NCBI RefSeq assembly: GCF_001186125.1
Contig: NW_014040232.1
Coordinates: 14,949 to 41,597 of the forward strand
DNA from: Sphaeroforma arctica JP610
Lineage: Eukaryota > Opisthokonta > Ichthyosporea > Ichthyophonida
Length of the DNA stretch: 26,649 bases
Direction of reading: 5' to 3'
The notes under the pieces are model-generated. The model saw only the letters and a list, made by a program, of their open reading frames with translations, was not told the DNA's origin and made no database searches. Shown piece after piece: positions 1 through 13,600 of the stretch (within the stretch, counting starts at the first letter, position 1; every line of letters starts with the position of its first letter). Position numbers and translations under genes: made by a program.

Positions 1-43
1 TACTTATGTATATGTATATATATGTATGTATATGTATACGTAT

Positions 44-75
<32 letters not shown>

Positions 76-260
76 GTATAGTATGTTTGCATATTCATAT
101 CTATCTATGTTAATATTTATTTTCATGTGCGTGTTTGTTTGTTTTCGCATATATATATATATATGTACATATACGTTTAATAGTATATATAAATGTCTAT
201 GAGTTTGTTTTAAGTTCATATATATGTGTATCCGTAATTTATGTATATATAAATTCATCT
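1..260. repeat. TA/TATG microsatellite-rich leader region
   Basis: Repeated TATG and (TA)n runs, for example 43-70 and 150-165. No coding feature is supported. It probably lies upstream of the PPR gene or in an intron from an exon outside the window. From 260 to 558 the sequence is less repetitive but I see no convincing exon. Confidence 0.8.
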
Positions 261-558
261 CCTTATATATATGTATCTATATTCTTGAACCGTTATTGTC
301 CTTTGATGTCTCCTGCATTTGTGAATTTTACGGCCGACATGTATGTAAATTGGCCGCAGTTTGTAGCGTATTAGATATAGGAAGCTGTTTGCACTGATCG
401 GACGCTTTAAGTCACGTGCCCGCATTCTTCATTAGTTCTGTCGCCAACGCTTTATAGAAATCATATGCCCTCGGTATTCCGTACACGATGTGCAGGAGCA
501 GATATACCGGCATCCGCAAAGTACATATAACTCAACTCCAGCCACCCATACTTCGTAA

Positions 559-1537
559 ACAGAGCGTATAGAATCTCTAGAGACCAGCAAAGTCCGACAG
601 GATGGCGAGGCGACCAATCAGGGGCGCCAACCCCCCGGTGGGAGATCAAAGAATGAGATCTATGGCAAAAGCCCGCGTGTTGCGGACGAGCAGTTCGGTA
701 CATCTGTCGGCGCCGAGGCGTTGCCGTTGTTTGGGGAGTTGGAAGTCAGCGAGCGCGCGTTTCAGCAGCAAATAGAGAAGGGCAATATTCTTGTACCGGA
801 TGCCGGTATGGCACAACTGCTGGGTGTACAGGGGACGTATGGGAGGGATGTAAGGTTAGGTGATGGGCGAGGAGAAAGTGGTCTACTACCGAGTGATGAT
901 GCGAGCGGGCGGGGGAAGGTGCTGGCTGGGTATAAGGAAAGTGGACCAGCAACGGGAAATAAAGGACTTAGGGGAACGGGCGAAGCACATAGTGATGCTT
1001 TGGCGGGTGAGCGTCGTCTGGCGAGTGAAAGTGTTGTAAATGGGAGGAAACCAGCCCAGCCACAACCACAACCCCAGCCAGAACAGGCACACCAAACACC
1101 ACTCACACGCCAACCACCCGATGCATTGCCACACCCACACCCACACCAACACCAACAGTACCAGGCACAGGCACCAGCACCACATGAACAACAACCATCA
1201 CAACACCAATACCCGTATCCCCACCAGCCCCCACACCCCTCACCAGCGCCTGCGCCTCGCTCTTCCCAGGCGCACGAGGGTTCGTTTGACCCTCGCGCGC
1301 GGAAGGGGAAGTCCAACTACGATCACAACGCCGCCAAGAGGAAAGGACCGACCGCCTTAGCAAGCATAGACAGACGCAGGCTGGATGTCAACGTGCGCTT
1401 CTTGCCGCTGAACAAGATCATGGCGCTGGCTCGATCGACTTTGAGTGGCGATCGCGGCGTGGCCATGGAGCATTTCATGGCGTACCTGGCCAAACGGTCG
1501 AGACTGATGGATATCTCCGGCTATGAGTACTCGATAA
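559..1537 (+). CDS. PPR gene exon 1 (or first visible coding exon), low-complexity leader
   Basis: The frame is open from 559 (after TAA at 556-558) to the GTATGT donor at 1538 and leaves phase 1. The first in-frame ATG is at 808; codons before it still look like protein (PLFGELEVSERAFQQQIEKG), so translation may begin in an upstream exon spliced at a possible acceptor TCTCTAG ending at 580. The middle (about 1050-1260) codes for a Pro/Gln/His-rich stretch. The last 70 codons form the first PPR-like helices (DVNVRFLPLNKIMALARSTL, then GVAMEHFMAYLAKRSRLMD). No clear in-frame mitochondrial presequence is visible. Confidence 0.8.
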
Positions 1538-4500
1538 GTATGTGTGGTGGCAGTATGTAGTACCACAATACAGATAGTGAGTGTTGGTGTTTTTGTTTTT
1601 TGAGTGTATGTATTAAAGTTCGGTACATGGTTGTAGTAGCCGTCTCGCACAATGGTCGTGAATGTCTGAGTAGCCAACAACTTTGTGCGCTGTCTGTGAG
1701 TATGCTGGATAGAACAACAGCTGTCATAGTTGAGCTTTCTGTTTAGCTAAACCGCTGAACCCTACACTCCTATACCTTAGCGTGTTAAGTGCCATTTTGG
1801 TGTGTCGCTGGTGGCTGTGTGCATGTATGCAAGTAAATAACGTCGGCTATTGAAGATTACCTGCAGTTAAAAGCTTCGATACGTATGTATGTATAAGTAT
1901 GTCTGTGTCTGTGTTTGTGTGTGTGTGTGTATCGTGTAAGGTTGTCGGCACTCAAATAGCTGGTTCATGCACGTTCGTTGTTGTACGGCACCTCTTACAC
2001 AAACCTACGGCGTATCTGCGTGCTTTATTAGCGTTCTGTATACCATATAGCAAGCCTATGCCTACGAGGGTCGCACTATCGCATATATATAGAACTCTCA
2101 TAGTCATCCCCGCAATGTAGGTGCCATGTATCTCCGTATGTTGAGTGTAAGTTCCCCCTGTGTCTCGGTCACGTCTCACTGTTCGCGCGCATAGCGCATA
2201 CTGTGCCGACAGGCCAATGCCAGCCTAAACCTACCCCCATTCGCTTCTTGGCATTCTGAAAGAGATACAGCTTTTAATGCCAAACGTTAATCTTCTTCAA
2301 CCTGTGTGTGTTTGTGATAGATATTTACGCACAACGTTAATCACCTTCAACCTGTTTTGTGTTTGCGTTTGCGTTTGCGTTGTGTTAAATGATCTGCAGA
2401 TATCGTCCGAGAACTCAATGACTTCCCATTGGCTATGGAGTTGCTACGTATGGCCAAGACAGCCAATGTCCCACCGACAGCCCACATCTACAATACAGCC
2501 ATTTCCGTTTGTAACGCCAACAGGTATTGCTCAGTAGGCGGATTGATATACGTTCAGCAAAACACGAATAGAAGTGTGTGTGTGTGAAATTCGGTCATTT
2601 GGGTACGCGTATCTGCGAGTAGGTGTATACGTATATATATACGTATGTATTTTCATGGTACGTTGCTGTTTGAATTGTTGACATACTGCACCTGGCTTGG
2701 TACAGATAAACATACGTCAACGTATAGGTATGCTTCAATGCGCTTCAATCTGACAACACTACCACGGTGCAGTATACTTCTGTCTAGTTTGTTAGTCTTA
2801 TCACCGATGTACGACTGTCCTGTATCCAACTTACCACCAACGACAAGACCTTTCTCACAAGCGGTAGTGGTTAGACTATGTGTACGCACCGCATACTATA
2901 CACACACAAGCATGTGGGGCATGGTCTTTAAACCATACCATCCGTCACTTGTGAGTGCAATGGGAAATGAATGTCTACGGGGTGATGCAACTGACCTGCG
3001 GAAACAGCGAATTAGTGGTCGTTTTTGTGTAAGAATAAATACTTATTATATATATATATTTATATATATATATATTATACAGGCGGATTCACTTTCATCT
3101 GCCAATCGCTATACTTTAGCTCCAGTCACTGAGAGCAGTGGTATAGACAATGGACAGAAGATGGTCGTCCGCGCGACAATACAGTTGGCATACACAGAAA
3201 CATGGACATATTCCTGTACACATAAATAGTACACAGACACATGGACATATTCCCATACACATAAAAAGTACACTGACACATGGACATATTCCTATACACA
3301 TAAATAGTACACTGACACATGGACATATTCCTATACACATAAATAGTACACAGACACAGGGACATATTCATATACACATAAATAGTACACAGACACAGGG
3401 ACATATTCCTATACACATAAACAGTACACTGACACATGGACATATACCTATGCACATAAATAGTACACAGACTTATGGACATATTCCTATACACATAAAT
3501 CGTATCTTTCATTGCAACCTGTGGGCACCTGTGGCTTCGATCATGGCCATAGACCATGCAAATTAGGCTTGGAATGCTGATGAGCCGCCGCGACTACATA
3601 CGTGCATACGGGCGGGCCACAGAACTAAAGGCGTGCGCAATTATATACATGAATCAGAACAACCTGATAGGGTTTAGTAAACCCTAACCCCTAACCCCTG
3701 ACCCAATAAAAGCCCCCCACCCCACCCCCCTCTGAAAAAACCACAAACCCCCTAGTAACAGTTCGTTCTGGTACAACAAACAGCTCACACCCTTTCGCGC
3801 CTGCCCTGTCGCGTGCACAGGCGGTGGACCGAAGCCCTTGACGTGTACGAGGCAATGCTATCGGCCTACGAAAACAACGCACGCGGGTGTGTAACACCAG
3901 ACGATGCCACGTACGCGCATGTGCTGAAGACGTGTAGGTATGCACGCGAGGGAAAGGTAGCGCTGGATGTGATCAGCCGCATGACTTATAACCGCAGTGA
4001 GATCAAGACGTACCAGTACAACATGGCCTTAATGGCTGCACTCGACGCAGGGCAGCCCACTTTGGTAGGTTGTACTATCATGATATATATATATAGGCAT
4101 ATATATATATATATAGGCATGTGTGTATGTGTATGTATCTATCCATGTGTATATATGTGTCTGTGTATGTATCTATATATATGTATATATGTGTCTCTGT
4201 ATGTGTCTGTATATGTATCTATATAGATGTATTATGTGTCGGTGTATGTATCTATATATAGATGTATGTATGTTTCTTATTCTATGTATGTATATATGTG
4301 TCTCTGCATGTGTCTTACATATGTATTTATGTGCCTGTATATGTATCTATATAGATGTATTATGTGTCGGTGAAAATATCTATTTATATATATATATGTT
4401 TATGTACATGTATCTATATAGATGTATATGTATCTATATAAGTATATATGTGTCGGTGTATGTAGCTATATACAACCCGTGTGTGTCTGTGTATGTATCT

Positions 4501-7500
4501 ATATATATGTATATATGTGTCGGTGTATGTATCTAGATAGATGTATATAAGTGTCTGTTTATGTATCTATATATATGTATATGTGTCTAGGTATGCATAT
4601 ATATATATATATATATATCTGTGTCTGTGTCTGTGTTTTACCTATATATATATGTCTGTGTATATATGTGTCGTTGTTTGTATCTGTACATATATATATA
4701 TATATGTCTGTGTATCTAACTATATAGATTTATATACGTGTATGTGTTTATATAGGTATAGGTATATATATATATATTGACATAGAAACTGTCATTGCGG
4801 ATGTAAACATCGGGCGATAGCATCAAACTGTATGGTAGCTCAAGAAGTAAGCAAGATTTTTTCTTTTTCATTAGGTGGACCTCTTTCTTATCATTAGGTG
4901 CGTGCGACGGTCATCTGCCTCGTCCTCTATATCACATGACATGAACAGGTTATCAACCTCCACAAGTTCACTCCGGTGGATAACACTGCTCAGGCACTAG
5001 TCTATTCACTTACACATGGTTTATGTGTATATCATATACAACATGGCTTATGTGTATATCATATACAACATGGCTTATCTGTACATCATATACAACATGG
5101 TTTTTGATTATATCATAACATGACTTATGTATATATCTCCCTGCCCCTACCCCATCACCTGCACAGACCATCAATCTCTACAAGCGCATATTAGTAGACG
5201 AAGCCGCTAACGTCGCCTCAGGCGTAGGTGCGTATGTGGGGAATGGCATTGGTCCTAAATACGTGGTGGACCACATCACATTCCAAACGGCAGCGTTGGC
5301 CTATGTGCGACTGAAGGATAGTATCGGCGTCATGCATGTGCGTGATATGATGCTCAGTCGAGATATGCCGATCACCAGGTGAGTCTGTTGGGTTGTTCGG
5401 CTGTTGGGGTCTGGACGGGGTTGGCTAGTGTGCGTGTGCTTAATCTGATGTGTTGCTTATGCGTGTGGGTGGGTGTGGGGTATATGAAAGGTCCACCTTT
5501 GTCTTTTTATGGGATGACATGGATGTGCATCTACGTGTGACTCGCGTGTGCGGTTCGGTACACTGTGTCCGAATAAACCAACCTATACAGTAACCATCCG
5601 ATGTTGCAACGTTATAAATGTGGATCGTTGAAGCTCGGATCGATTACCACCATCACTGGAAGACCACGGGTACTCTCACTTCACACACACCTGACACTCC
5701 CACCAGGCGCATGTTCGGTACATTCCTCATTGTGTGTGTTTGCAGTTCAAATGGCCGTCAAAGTCATATGCCTGCTTCGTAATCAGACAGTGGTACATCG
5801 CGTTTAGATGCATATATTCAGTCTATAGTTACATATGTGTACAGTCATATGTCTGCTTCGTGATCAAATATTGGAACATCGCGTATATATACGTATGTTC
5901 GGTCTATAGATACATATGTGTACGCTGACTTCTCAAACACCTGGCAGGGTGTTGCGATACACCTCAAAGCTTTGAGAGCCATGTGTATACACTTGCCTAC
6001 TCACACTCCTAACATGTGTGATGTGACACAACTATGCCATAGATATTCATATGTGTATGCTGCCAACTTCTCATACTCATTACCTCACTCACACTCTTTC
6101 TCTCTCACTCTCTCACACACACTCTCTCTCTCTCTCTCTCCTCCTCTCTCTCTCTCTCTCTCCCACTCTCTCTCAAACACATACACACACTCTCTCTCTC
6201 TCTCTTTCTTTCTTTCTCTCTCTCTCAAAACTAGGCGCATGTCCAGTGTCTTCCTGAAGGCGTGTGTGGAGCAAGACCGCCCCGGAACAGCCGTAGCTAT
6301 AGCAACGCAGTATCTTGCCAGCATCGGCTATACACAGTCCCCATCAGAGAGCGCTTCAGCTACTGGACTCACCCCGTCACAGCCACAGCCACCAGGACAG
6401 GGCGTGCCAAACCGCAATAGCTCTGAGCAGACTCTGCTGGAGAGTGAACTTGCGGCTGAGCGGACGGTCACAACGCAGGCATATACGCGACATACGCCCA
6501 GCACTGCATACGAGACACTACATGTGCCGGATGTGAAATGGTGCGTGGGCAAAGGGCATCGCACACCACTTGTGTGCGTGTATTGTTTCTGTGTGCGTGT
6601 ATTATTTCTGTGTGTGTGTATTGTTTCTGTGTGTGTCGTGCAGTATCTTCCAGGCAATAGCCTCTCCATGCATCTAGAGTGGTGCCATTTGAGTGTCAAT
6701 GGGTGAATGCATCTAGAGTGGTGTCATTTGAGTGTCAATAGGTGTGCAGTATTTGTAGGCCATAGCCTCTGCATGCATCTAGAGTGGTGTCATTTGAGTG
6801 TCACTGAGTGTAGTTGGGCCGGGAATGGCCCTGTCGAGAACTGTGTACGGTACACATGGGTGTACCAGCCGACTGTGTGCTGCTATGTCATGTGCGAGAG
6901 CAGTTTATGTGGGAATACGGCGCGTACCACGTGGGTGGTTAGGGTTTGTGCTTAGGCTTATCTAAACTTACCCTAAACCCTCCATCGGTGTGTGTGCACA
7001 GATCAATTGGTAAATTGGTTTCAGTATATAGGACGTGGGCATGTATTGTTGGGGTGCTGTGTGTGTGTGTGCGTGTGACCTATCCTTACCCCTGCCCTAT
7101 ATTTACACAACAGGTTCTTCGACCTATCATTACCCCTGTCCTATAATTACACAACAGGTTCTTGACATATCCTTACCCCTGTCCTATATTTACACAACAT
7201 GTTCTTCGACCTATCATTACCCTGTCCTATATTTACACAACAGGTTCTTGACATATCCTTACCCCTGTCCTATATTTACACAACAGGTTCTTGACATATC
7301 CTTACCCCTGTCCTATTTTTATACAACAGGTTCTTCGACGCCATGAACGCCGTCAGCGAGAGCCCTCAACACGCGCACTACGCCTACCAGTGGTACCGAA
7401 CTATGGCACACTATGGCGTCTCACCGATGTACTTCTCCAACGAGGGATTCCCTACCCCAACCGACATGTACACAAAGGTGTTGCAGGGATGTACACAGGC

Positions 7501-10500
7501 GCAGCACACACGCTATGCATTGGATGTGTGGGACGATATGGATGCTGCGGGTGTGTCGCCCGGGGTGCGAGCGTGTAACCTTGTGCTGAGGAGTCTCAAG
7601 GCGCATCAGGAAGCCGTTGTCGTGCAGGTATGCGTGTATTGATAGAGTGTTTATATGTAGGAAGTGGGATGTATATGTATATGTATGTATATATATATAT
7701 ATATATCTACATATTTCTATATCTATATCTATATATATATATATATATATATGTATTGTATACTATAATAGGGTGTGAAAAGGTCAAACACAGTTGCAGT
7801 ACACACGCTATACATTATATGCGTATGATGATATGTACGCAGCGGGTGTGTCGCCCGGAGTACGGGCGTGTAGAAATACATTGTCACATTTAACTGTGGA
7901 CTCCCAAGCTTTCAATCCTATAGTTACTGACGTATTGTATCTGGTTCGCTCATACTGAATAGAAGCAGTCTACGGGTGGTGATTTGGCCAAAGGCCGGAA
8001 GCCCAAAACCGGGCCACGCTTGACTTTGGGTGCGGAAAGGGGCGCGGCATGGGAAGAAGCTGTGCTATTATTAGACGATCTATCTACGGCTGCAAGCCCC
8101 AACGTATACGACCGGCCTATGCAATTGGGCGATGGGGGGGTGTCGAGCGAACAGAGGAGAGGGGGTGACTGTTCAGGGGTTGCTTCAACTACAAGTATAC
8201 ATACCGATACCGATACTGATACGACACTAGCAACGCGTTTAAACCCGGATGACCAGAGCTCACGCGTGCCTGCGCCTACTGAGGCAAACGCATACACGCC
8301 CGGCAGAAACGTGTTGAATGCTCTGTCGTTCAATCTGGCCATCGCCACGTGTTTAACCGCGGGCCAATCACATGCGGCGGAGAGACTGCTACGACAAATG
8401 AAAGGTGTGCAGGGTTGTACGGTTTAATTTGGTTTTATTTTTTTATTTTTTTTATTTCACTCTGTTGATGGTGGGCTATTGTTGCAAATGATTAGTACAT
8501 GTTTTGGGTTTTAGGGTTCAATGACGTCAAAGCCTACAATCTATTCATTGTTGTGCTGAATTTGTTGCTAGGACTGACGGATATGAACAAGCATAGGGCA
8601 TGCGCATATATATATATATAGTGAGTGTGTGTGTGTGTGTGCGTCTGTGTGTGTGTGTATGTATGCATGTATGTATGTATGTATGTACGTTGGGGTTTGT
8701 TCAGTCCTTTTCTCCTTAGTGCATTAACTAACCATTTCACACCATGCGTGTACTTTGCATGGCAGTTGTTGGGTTTGTTCAAGTGCATCAACTAACATTT
8801 TCACTCCATGCTTGTACTTTGCGTGGCTCAGGTCTACAGATACAGCCCGATAGTCGCACGTTCGCGCTGGCCATCACCGCAGAGAAGAACGCTGGAGACT
8901 GGCGGGAGGTGAGTCCATTCGCAAGACGTTGTGTGTTTGTGACTATATATGTTCTTATTTACACAGATGTGTGTGCATGTACATTAGCGGCTACAGGCAT
9001 GTATGCACATATACCCCAGGCGGACTACTAAGAGCTCAATGTGTGTGTACGCACAAGAACTGAGGCACGGTTGCACTTTTGTATGTGCGTACGAAAACAT
9101 TTGCATAGGTGTGCGTACATGTCCGTTTGATTTATTTGAGATATTTTATACTTACTGTTTAATATATATATTGGAGCACACATAAACCCAGTGCTATTCA
9201 TTGGCGTACCGACACTGATCACACTCCCACATACCACCCTACCCTACAAAGGCGGTGAACTTCTACCATCGCCTGGTAACAAAAACCGGGTTAGCGGACG
9301 AGTACTGTTGCGCCAGTGCCATGCAAGCGTGTGTGCGTGCTGGCCAATTCAACGTCGCTTTGAGACTGTATGACGATCTCACTGCCAGCCAGGGGGAGAT
9401 TATGTACCACGACATCACGTATGCCACAGGTGCGTTTGTACGTCTTATATCCTCCTGTGCGTGTTACATCTGGGGTTCTGGAATATTGTACTCGCGTATT
9501 GGATTATTACGGCTATACATATGTCTGTCTGTGTCTGTGTCTGTGTGTGTTCGGAATTTTAGTGTGTTTTTATTTGTGACTGTATATGTGACGCGAATAT
9601 TTTATATATATATATATATATCTTACGTGCTTACACGCAAACATTTATTTCAAATTTTCAATGCCAATACCGCATATTTAATACGCACTTATATACAGCC
9701 ATGAAAGCGGCCGTCGGGGCTGCGGATGTGGCGCAGCTTGTGCGTGTAGTCAGTAGCAGAAAGGTCACTAAGAGGAATTCCCCTGCCAAACTAGAGATCA
9801 GCACTACTCAGCCTGTGCCAGGCGGAAGCCCCATGGTTAGTGCAGAGGGGATATGAATATATGTTCAATGTGTGGACACGTCGTTGTGTTCCTGTCGATT
9901 TGTGTATGTGTTTGTATATGTGTATGTATTTATGTGTCTGTTTATATGTACCTATGTGCGAAAGTAGTCAAATACGCGTATAGACCCATCCTTAGGTTTG
10001 TTGTTGTATACTATTGGCTGTATCACAGTACTTGCTGGCATGTTTGTGCCTTCCACTGCGTCGGGTTTAGAGCCATAGACACGCATTGCTGTGTGCAGTG
10101 GTACTCTTACACACCGCGTGTGCTTCACCTGAGGTACTCTTACACACCGCGTGTGCTTCACCTGAGGTACTCTTACGCACTGCGTGTGCTTTCACATGAT
10201 ATGTATCTGATGCACGTCGGGCGTTTGCGCACCTAAAACCCCTCAGCGGTCTGTGATATATATTCACGTAAGGCTCAATGTGTGTTGTGTTGTATCCAAC
10301 GATGAAGTGTGTGTATATAATCGATAAGTTGCTTGATCGCCGCGTTGACCCGTCTCAATGTATCTGTACGATGCCATATAGGGACATAGGCAGTTGTGTG
10401 CTGAATAATCAGATTCCCTCGACATGGCTGAATAGTATCCCACTGAGATGAATATACACCTGTAGTTGCCCGGGCAATTCTATTTATTCTTGATGATCCG

Positions 10501-10560
10501 AAACGTGGGCTTGGTGTTTCTGGAAGTCTCGTTCGCACACTGCTACTATCCGCCGAATTC

Positions 10561-10616
<56 letters not shown>

Positions 10617-10635
10617 ATGTATGTATGTATGTGTG

Positions 10636-10666
<31 letters not shown>

Positions 10667-13600
10667 TCATTGTTCGACTCGTCCACTCAGGTATTTACAT
10701 CGCAACCCGTGAAAGGAACGAAAGGTAGAAGTGGCCCAAATGCGGGCAACACATCGCCCTTCGCCGACAGCATATCAGACATTGTCGCCAGGACCAGTTC
10801 GGTACGTCTTGTACCAACACACGCACCATCATTTAAACGTATGAGCTCGGCAAGCACCTGGTAGGCTACTGTCTAGTTGTTGAACCCAAACCTAAGCCGG
10901 TGGGTATTACTGCAATCGACCTTTGCTGATAGCGATGTCAGTGTCAACTGGTGAGATCAGATCTTCACACTCAGCCCTCGCCCCATCAGACCACTGTACG
11001 CGACCGTCCGTTTACCACCGCATTCGCTTTTCTAAAAAGCTAAAAAGTAAACCTGGGGGGGAGGGGGGAAGTAAACCTAAAGCAAAACCTGGGTTTTCTT
11101 CTACTAATCCATAAAATCTCAACTATCTCAATCCTAAACATCCCTCAGTCTGCCGAAGCGCTAGAGCACTTCGAATCCCGGAATAAAGCGGGACGGGTCA
11201 CGGAGAAGGATGTCGCACGCTGTCTGAAGCAGTTGCACGACAACGGCTTTGACCGGCAGGCGTTGGATCTGTATAAGCAAGCTACGAGGTGGGTACTTTG
11301 ATGTAGCATTGTGCCTATTGTTGTACCATTAGTAGTTCATCGTTGAACGTTTAGGCTGTATATATGTACTAGATAGTATGTATGCGTTAATCGCTGAACG
11401 TTTAGGCTGTATACATCTGTACCATATGGTATGTGTATATCAATTGTTGAACGTTTAGGCTGCATATATGTACCAAATAGTATGTATGCATTAATCGTTT
11501 AACGTTTGTTTGAACGTTTAAGTTGTATATATGTGTACCATATAGTATGTGCATATTAATCGTGGAACGTTCAGGCTGCATATATGTGTACCAGATAGTG
11601 TGTGTGTATTGTATCCTTCCGCGTGCATGGATGTGAGAAACGCTTGACGGGCCGGCGGTGGAGTTTGATTTCAGACACAGCCTTCCTTCTACCTTCGTTC
11701 ACATTTGACGGTTAAATCCATATCCACCACTAACGCTATACCGAAAACGTACCTGGCTTATACTTTATTGGGCTCTACCTGCTTACGCGACCATGATAGT
11801 TAGATAACCAGTCCCAATGCATGTCTCCTGCCACAGCTCTGTGTGTCCTGTGGATTCGTGGGTGTTCCGAAGAGTTTGGGACATCCACGTAGCCCTGCAG
11901 AGCACCAGTCACACCGCAATGAGTGTTCTGGAGGACATGATGCGAGCGAGCATCGTACCTGACGCCCACACATACATCGGCCTATTCAAAGTGAGTTAAA
12001 GCGCGAATGCATCTGTAGGTATCTGAAAGCGAATGAGCGTGTCCGACATATATATTATATTATATATATATATATATATATGCTATCACTTTTTGTTTAG
12101 TGTGTGTGTGTGTGAATTGTCTCGATGTACATATGAGTATGCACTTTTGTATATATATATCATCCGACTATCCTATCTCTCCTTTCTCAACAATCTCAAC
12201 TTCTATGCGGTGGCCCTATGACGCGAATCTACCTACACAGCTTGCGATCAACGACAAGGACACGCGGAATCTAGATGACTTAACATCCAGGCTATTTGTC
12301 AGTAGCATTTTCATCACCGACAAACTGGCGTGGACTCTGCTTAAATCATATCAGCACCACAGTCGGTTCGATAAGTATGTATGGCCGGCCCTAGTAGATG
12401 ATCGACGGTTATTATATGTTCTGTACATGATTCTCTTGTGCAACCTGTATGTATACATGCTATTTAGTTCAACGTGCAGGAGGGTTTGTGATGTGCGCCT
12501 TCTTTTTAAATGTATACACGGGGTATAGGGTTCTCTTGTCTTTTGGGTGCTACTATTCAAACTGGTCTCGCAAACACCCCTTGCCTGACACCAGCGAAGA
12601 TGTGTGTCGCTGCACCAGTTATGCCACCGCATCTGTTTACTTTAACCTGTCCTGTCGGGCTGTGTGGTGGGGGTGGGGTTCTGGGTTGACAATGAGTCCG
12701 GTTGAGAATTGGTACTTACCCATACCCGCAGATGGGATGGCTGGCATCACAGTGCAATGGACACCTACAGTGCGCAGCAAGTGCTAAGCCTATGAGCCTT
12801 ATCTACCCCCCAAATATATATGCTCGCCTATATACTTATCATCAAACCATCATTCGCTATTGCATGAGCCTCATCTACCCCTCCCCCCCGCCCAATCATC
12901 TATAATCGCCTATATACTTATATCAGACCATCCCTCGCCATTGCAGGATCCCTAGCATATACCAATCGCTGAAGCGGGTGGGGGCCAAGCTCAGCCCACG
13001 CACGTACAACGACATCATGGCTGGTATTGCTGTGCATGCCACACCCGAATACGCAGACCATCTGTGGAGAGCACAGATAGCTCAAGAGTTCAGGGAGAAG
13101 CGCACAGCCACCTTCTCGACCCTTACGTATGTATGCGTGTCTAAGTCGTATGAATGCGTGTCTTAGTCGTATGTATGCGTGTCTTAGTCGTATGTATGCG
13201 TGTCTTAGTCGTATGTATGCGTGTCTTTGTCGTATGTATGCGTGTCTTAGTCGTATGTATGCGTGCCTTAGTCGTATATATGCGTGTCTTAATCGTATGT
13301 ATGCGTGTCTTGGTCGTATGTATGCGTGTCTTAGTCGTATGTATGCGTGTCTTTGTCGTATGTATGCGTGCCTTAGTTGTATATATGCGTGTCTTGGTCG
13401 TATGTATGCGTGTCTTAGTCGTATGTATGCGTGTCTTAGTCGTATGTATGCGTGTCTTAGTCGTATGTATGCGTGTCTTAATCGTATGTATGCGTGTCTT
13501 AGTCGTATGTATGCGTGTCTTAGTCGTATGTTTGCGTGTCTTAGTCGTATGTATGCGTGTCTTAGTGGACTGTAGACGCTTGTGTGGCTGAGTTGCCGAG

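Noticed and set aside
602-775. ATG at 602 giving an Arg/Ser-rich, presequence-like peptide (MARRPIRGANPPVGDQRMRS)
   Set aside because: It is in a different frame from exon 1 and stops at TAG 773-775 with no plausible splice to change frame. Tempting as a mitochondrial leader, but not connectable.
2645-3229. 194-codon ORF in intron 2
   Set aside because: No domain, no PPR character, runs through TA repeats into the 39-base array; the exon 2 to exon 3 join is perfect without it.
3126-3566. Long ORFs on both strands with 13-residue repeats
   Set aside because: By-products of the 39-base minisatellite in intron 2, with no coding context.
4081-4780. Plus-strand Tyr/Ile/Val/Cys-rich ORFs
   Set aside because: Translations of TA/TG microsatellites in intron 3.
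4850-4902. Duplicated T-rich plus CATTAGGTG sequence in intron 3 as a further splice-site duplication
   Set aside because: Acceptor-like, but far from the exon 4 boundary and not related in sequence to the acceptor used.
6085-6324. ORFs of Ser/Leu or Arg/Glu repeats
   Set aside because: Translations of the CT-rich tract before exon 5.
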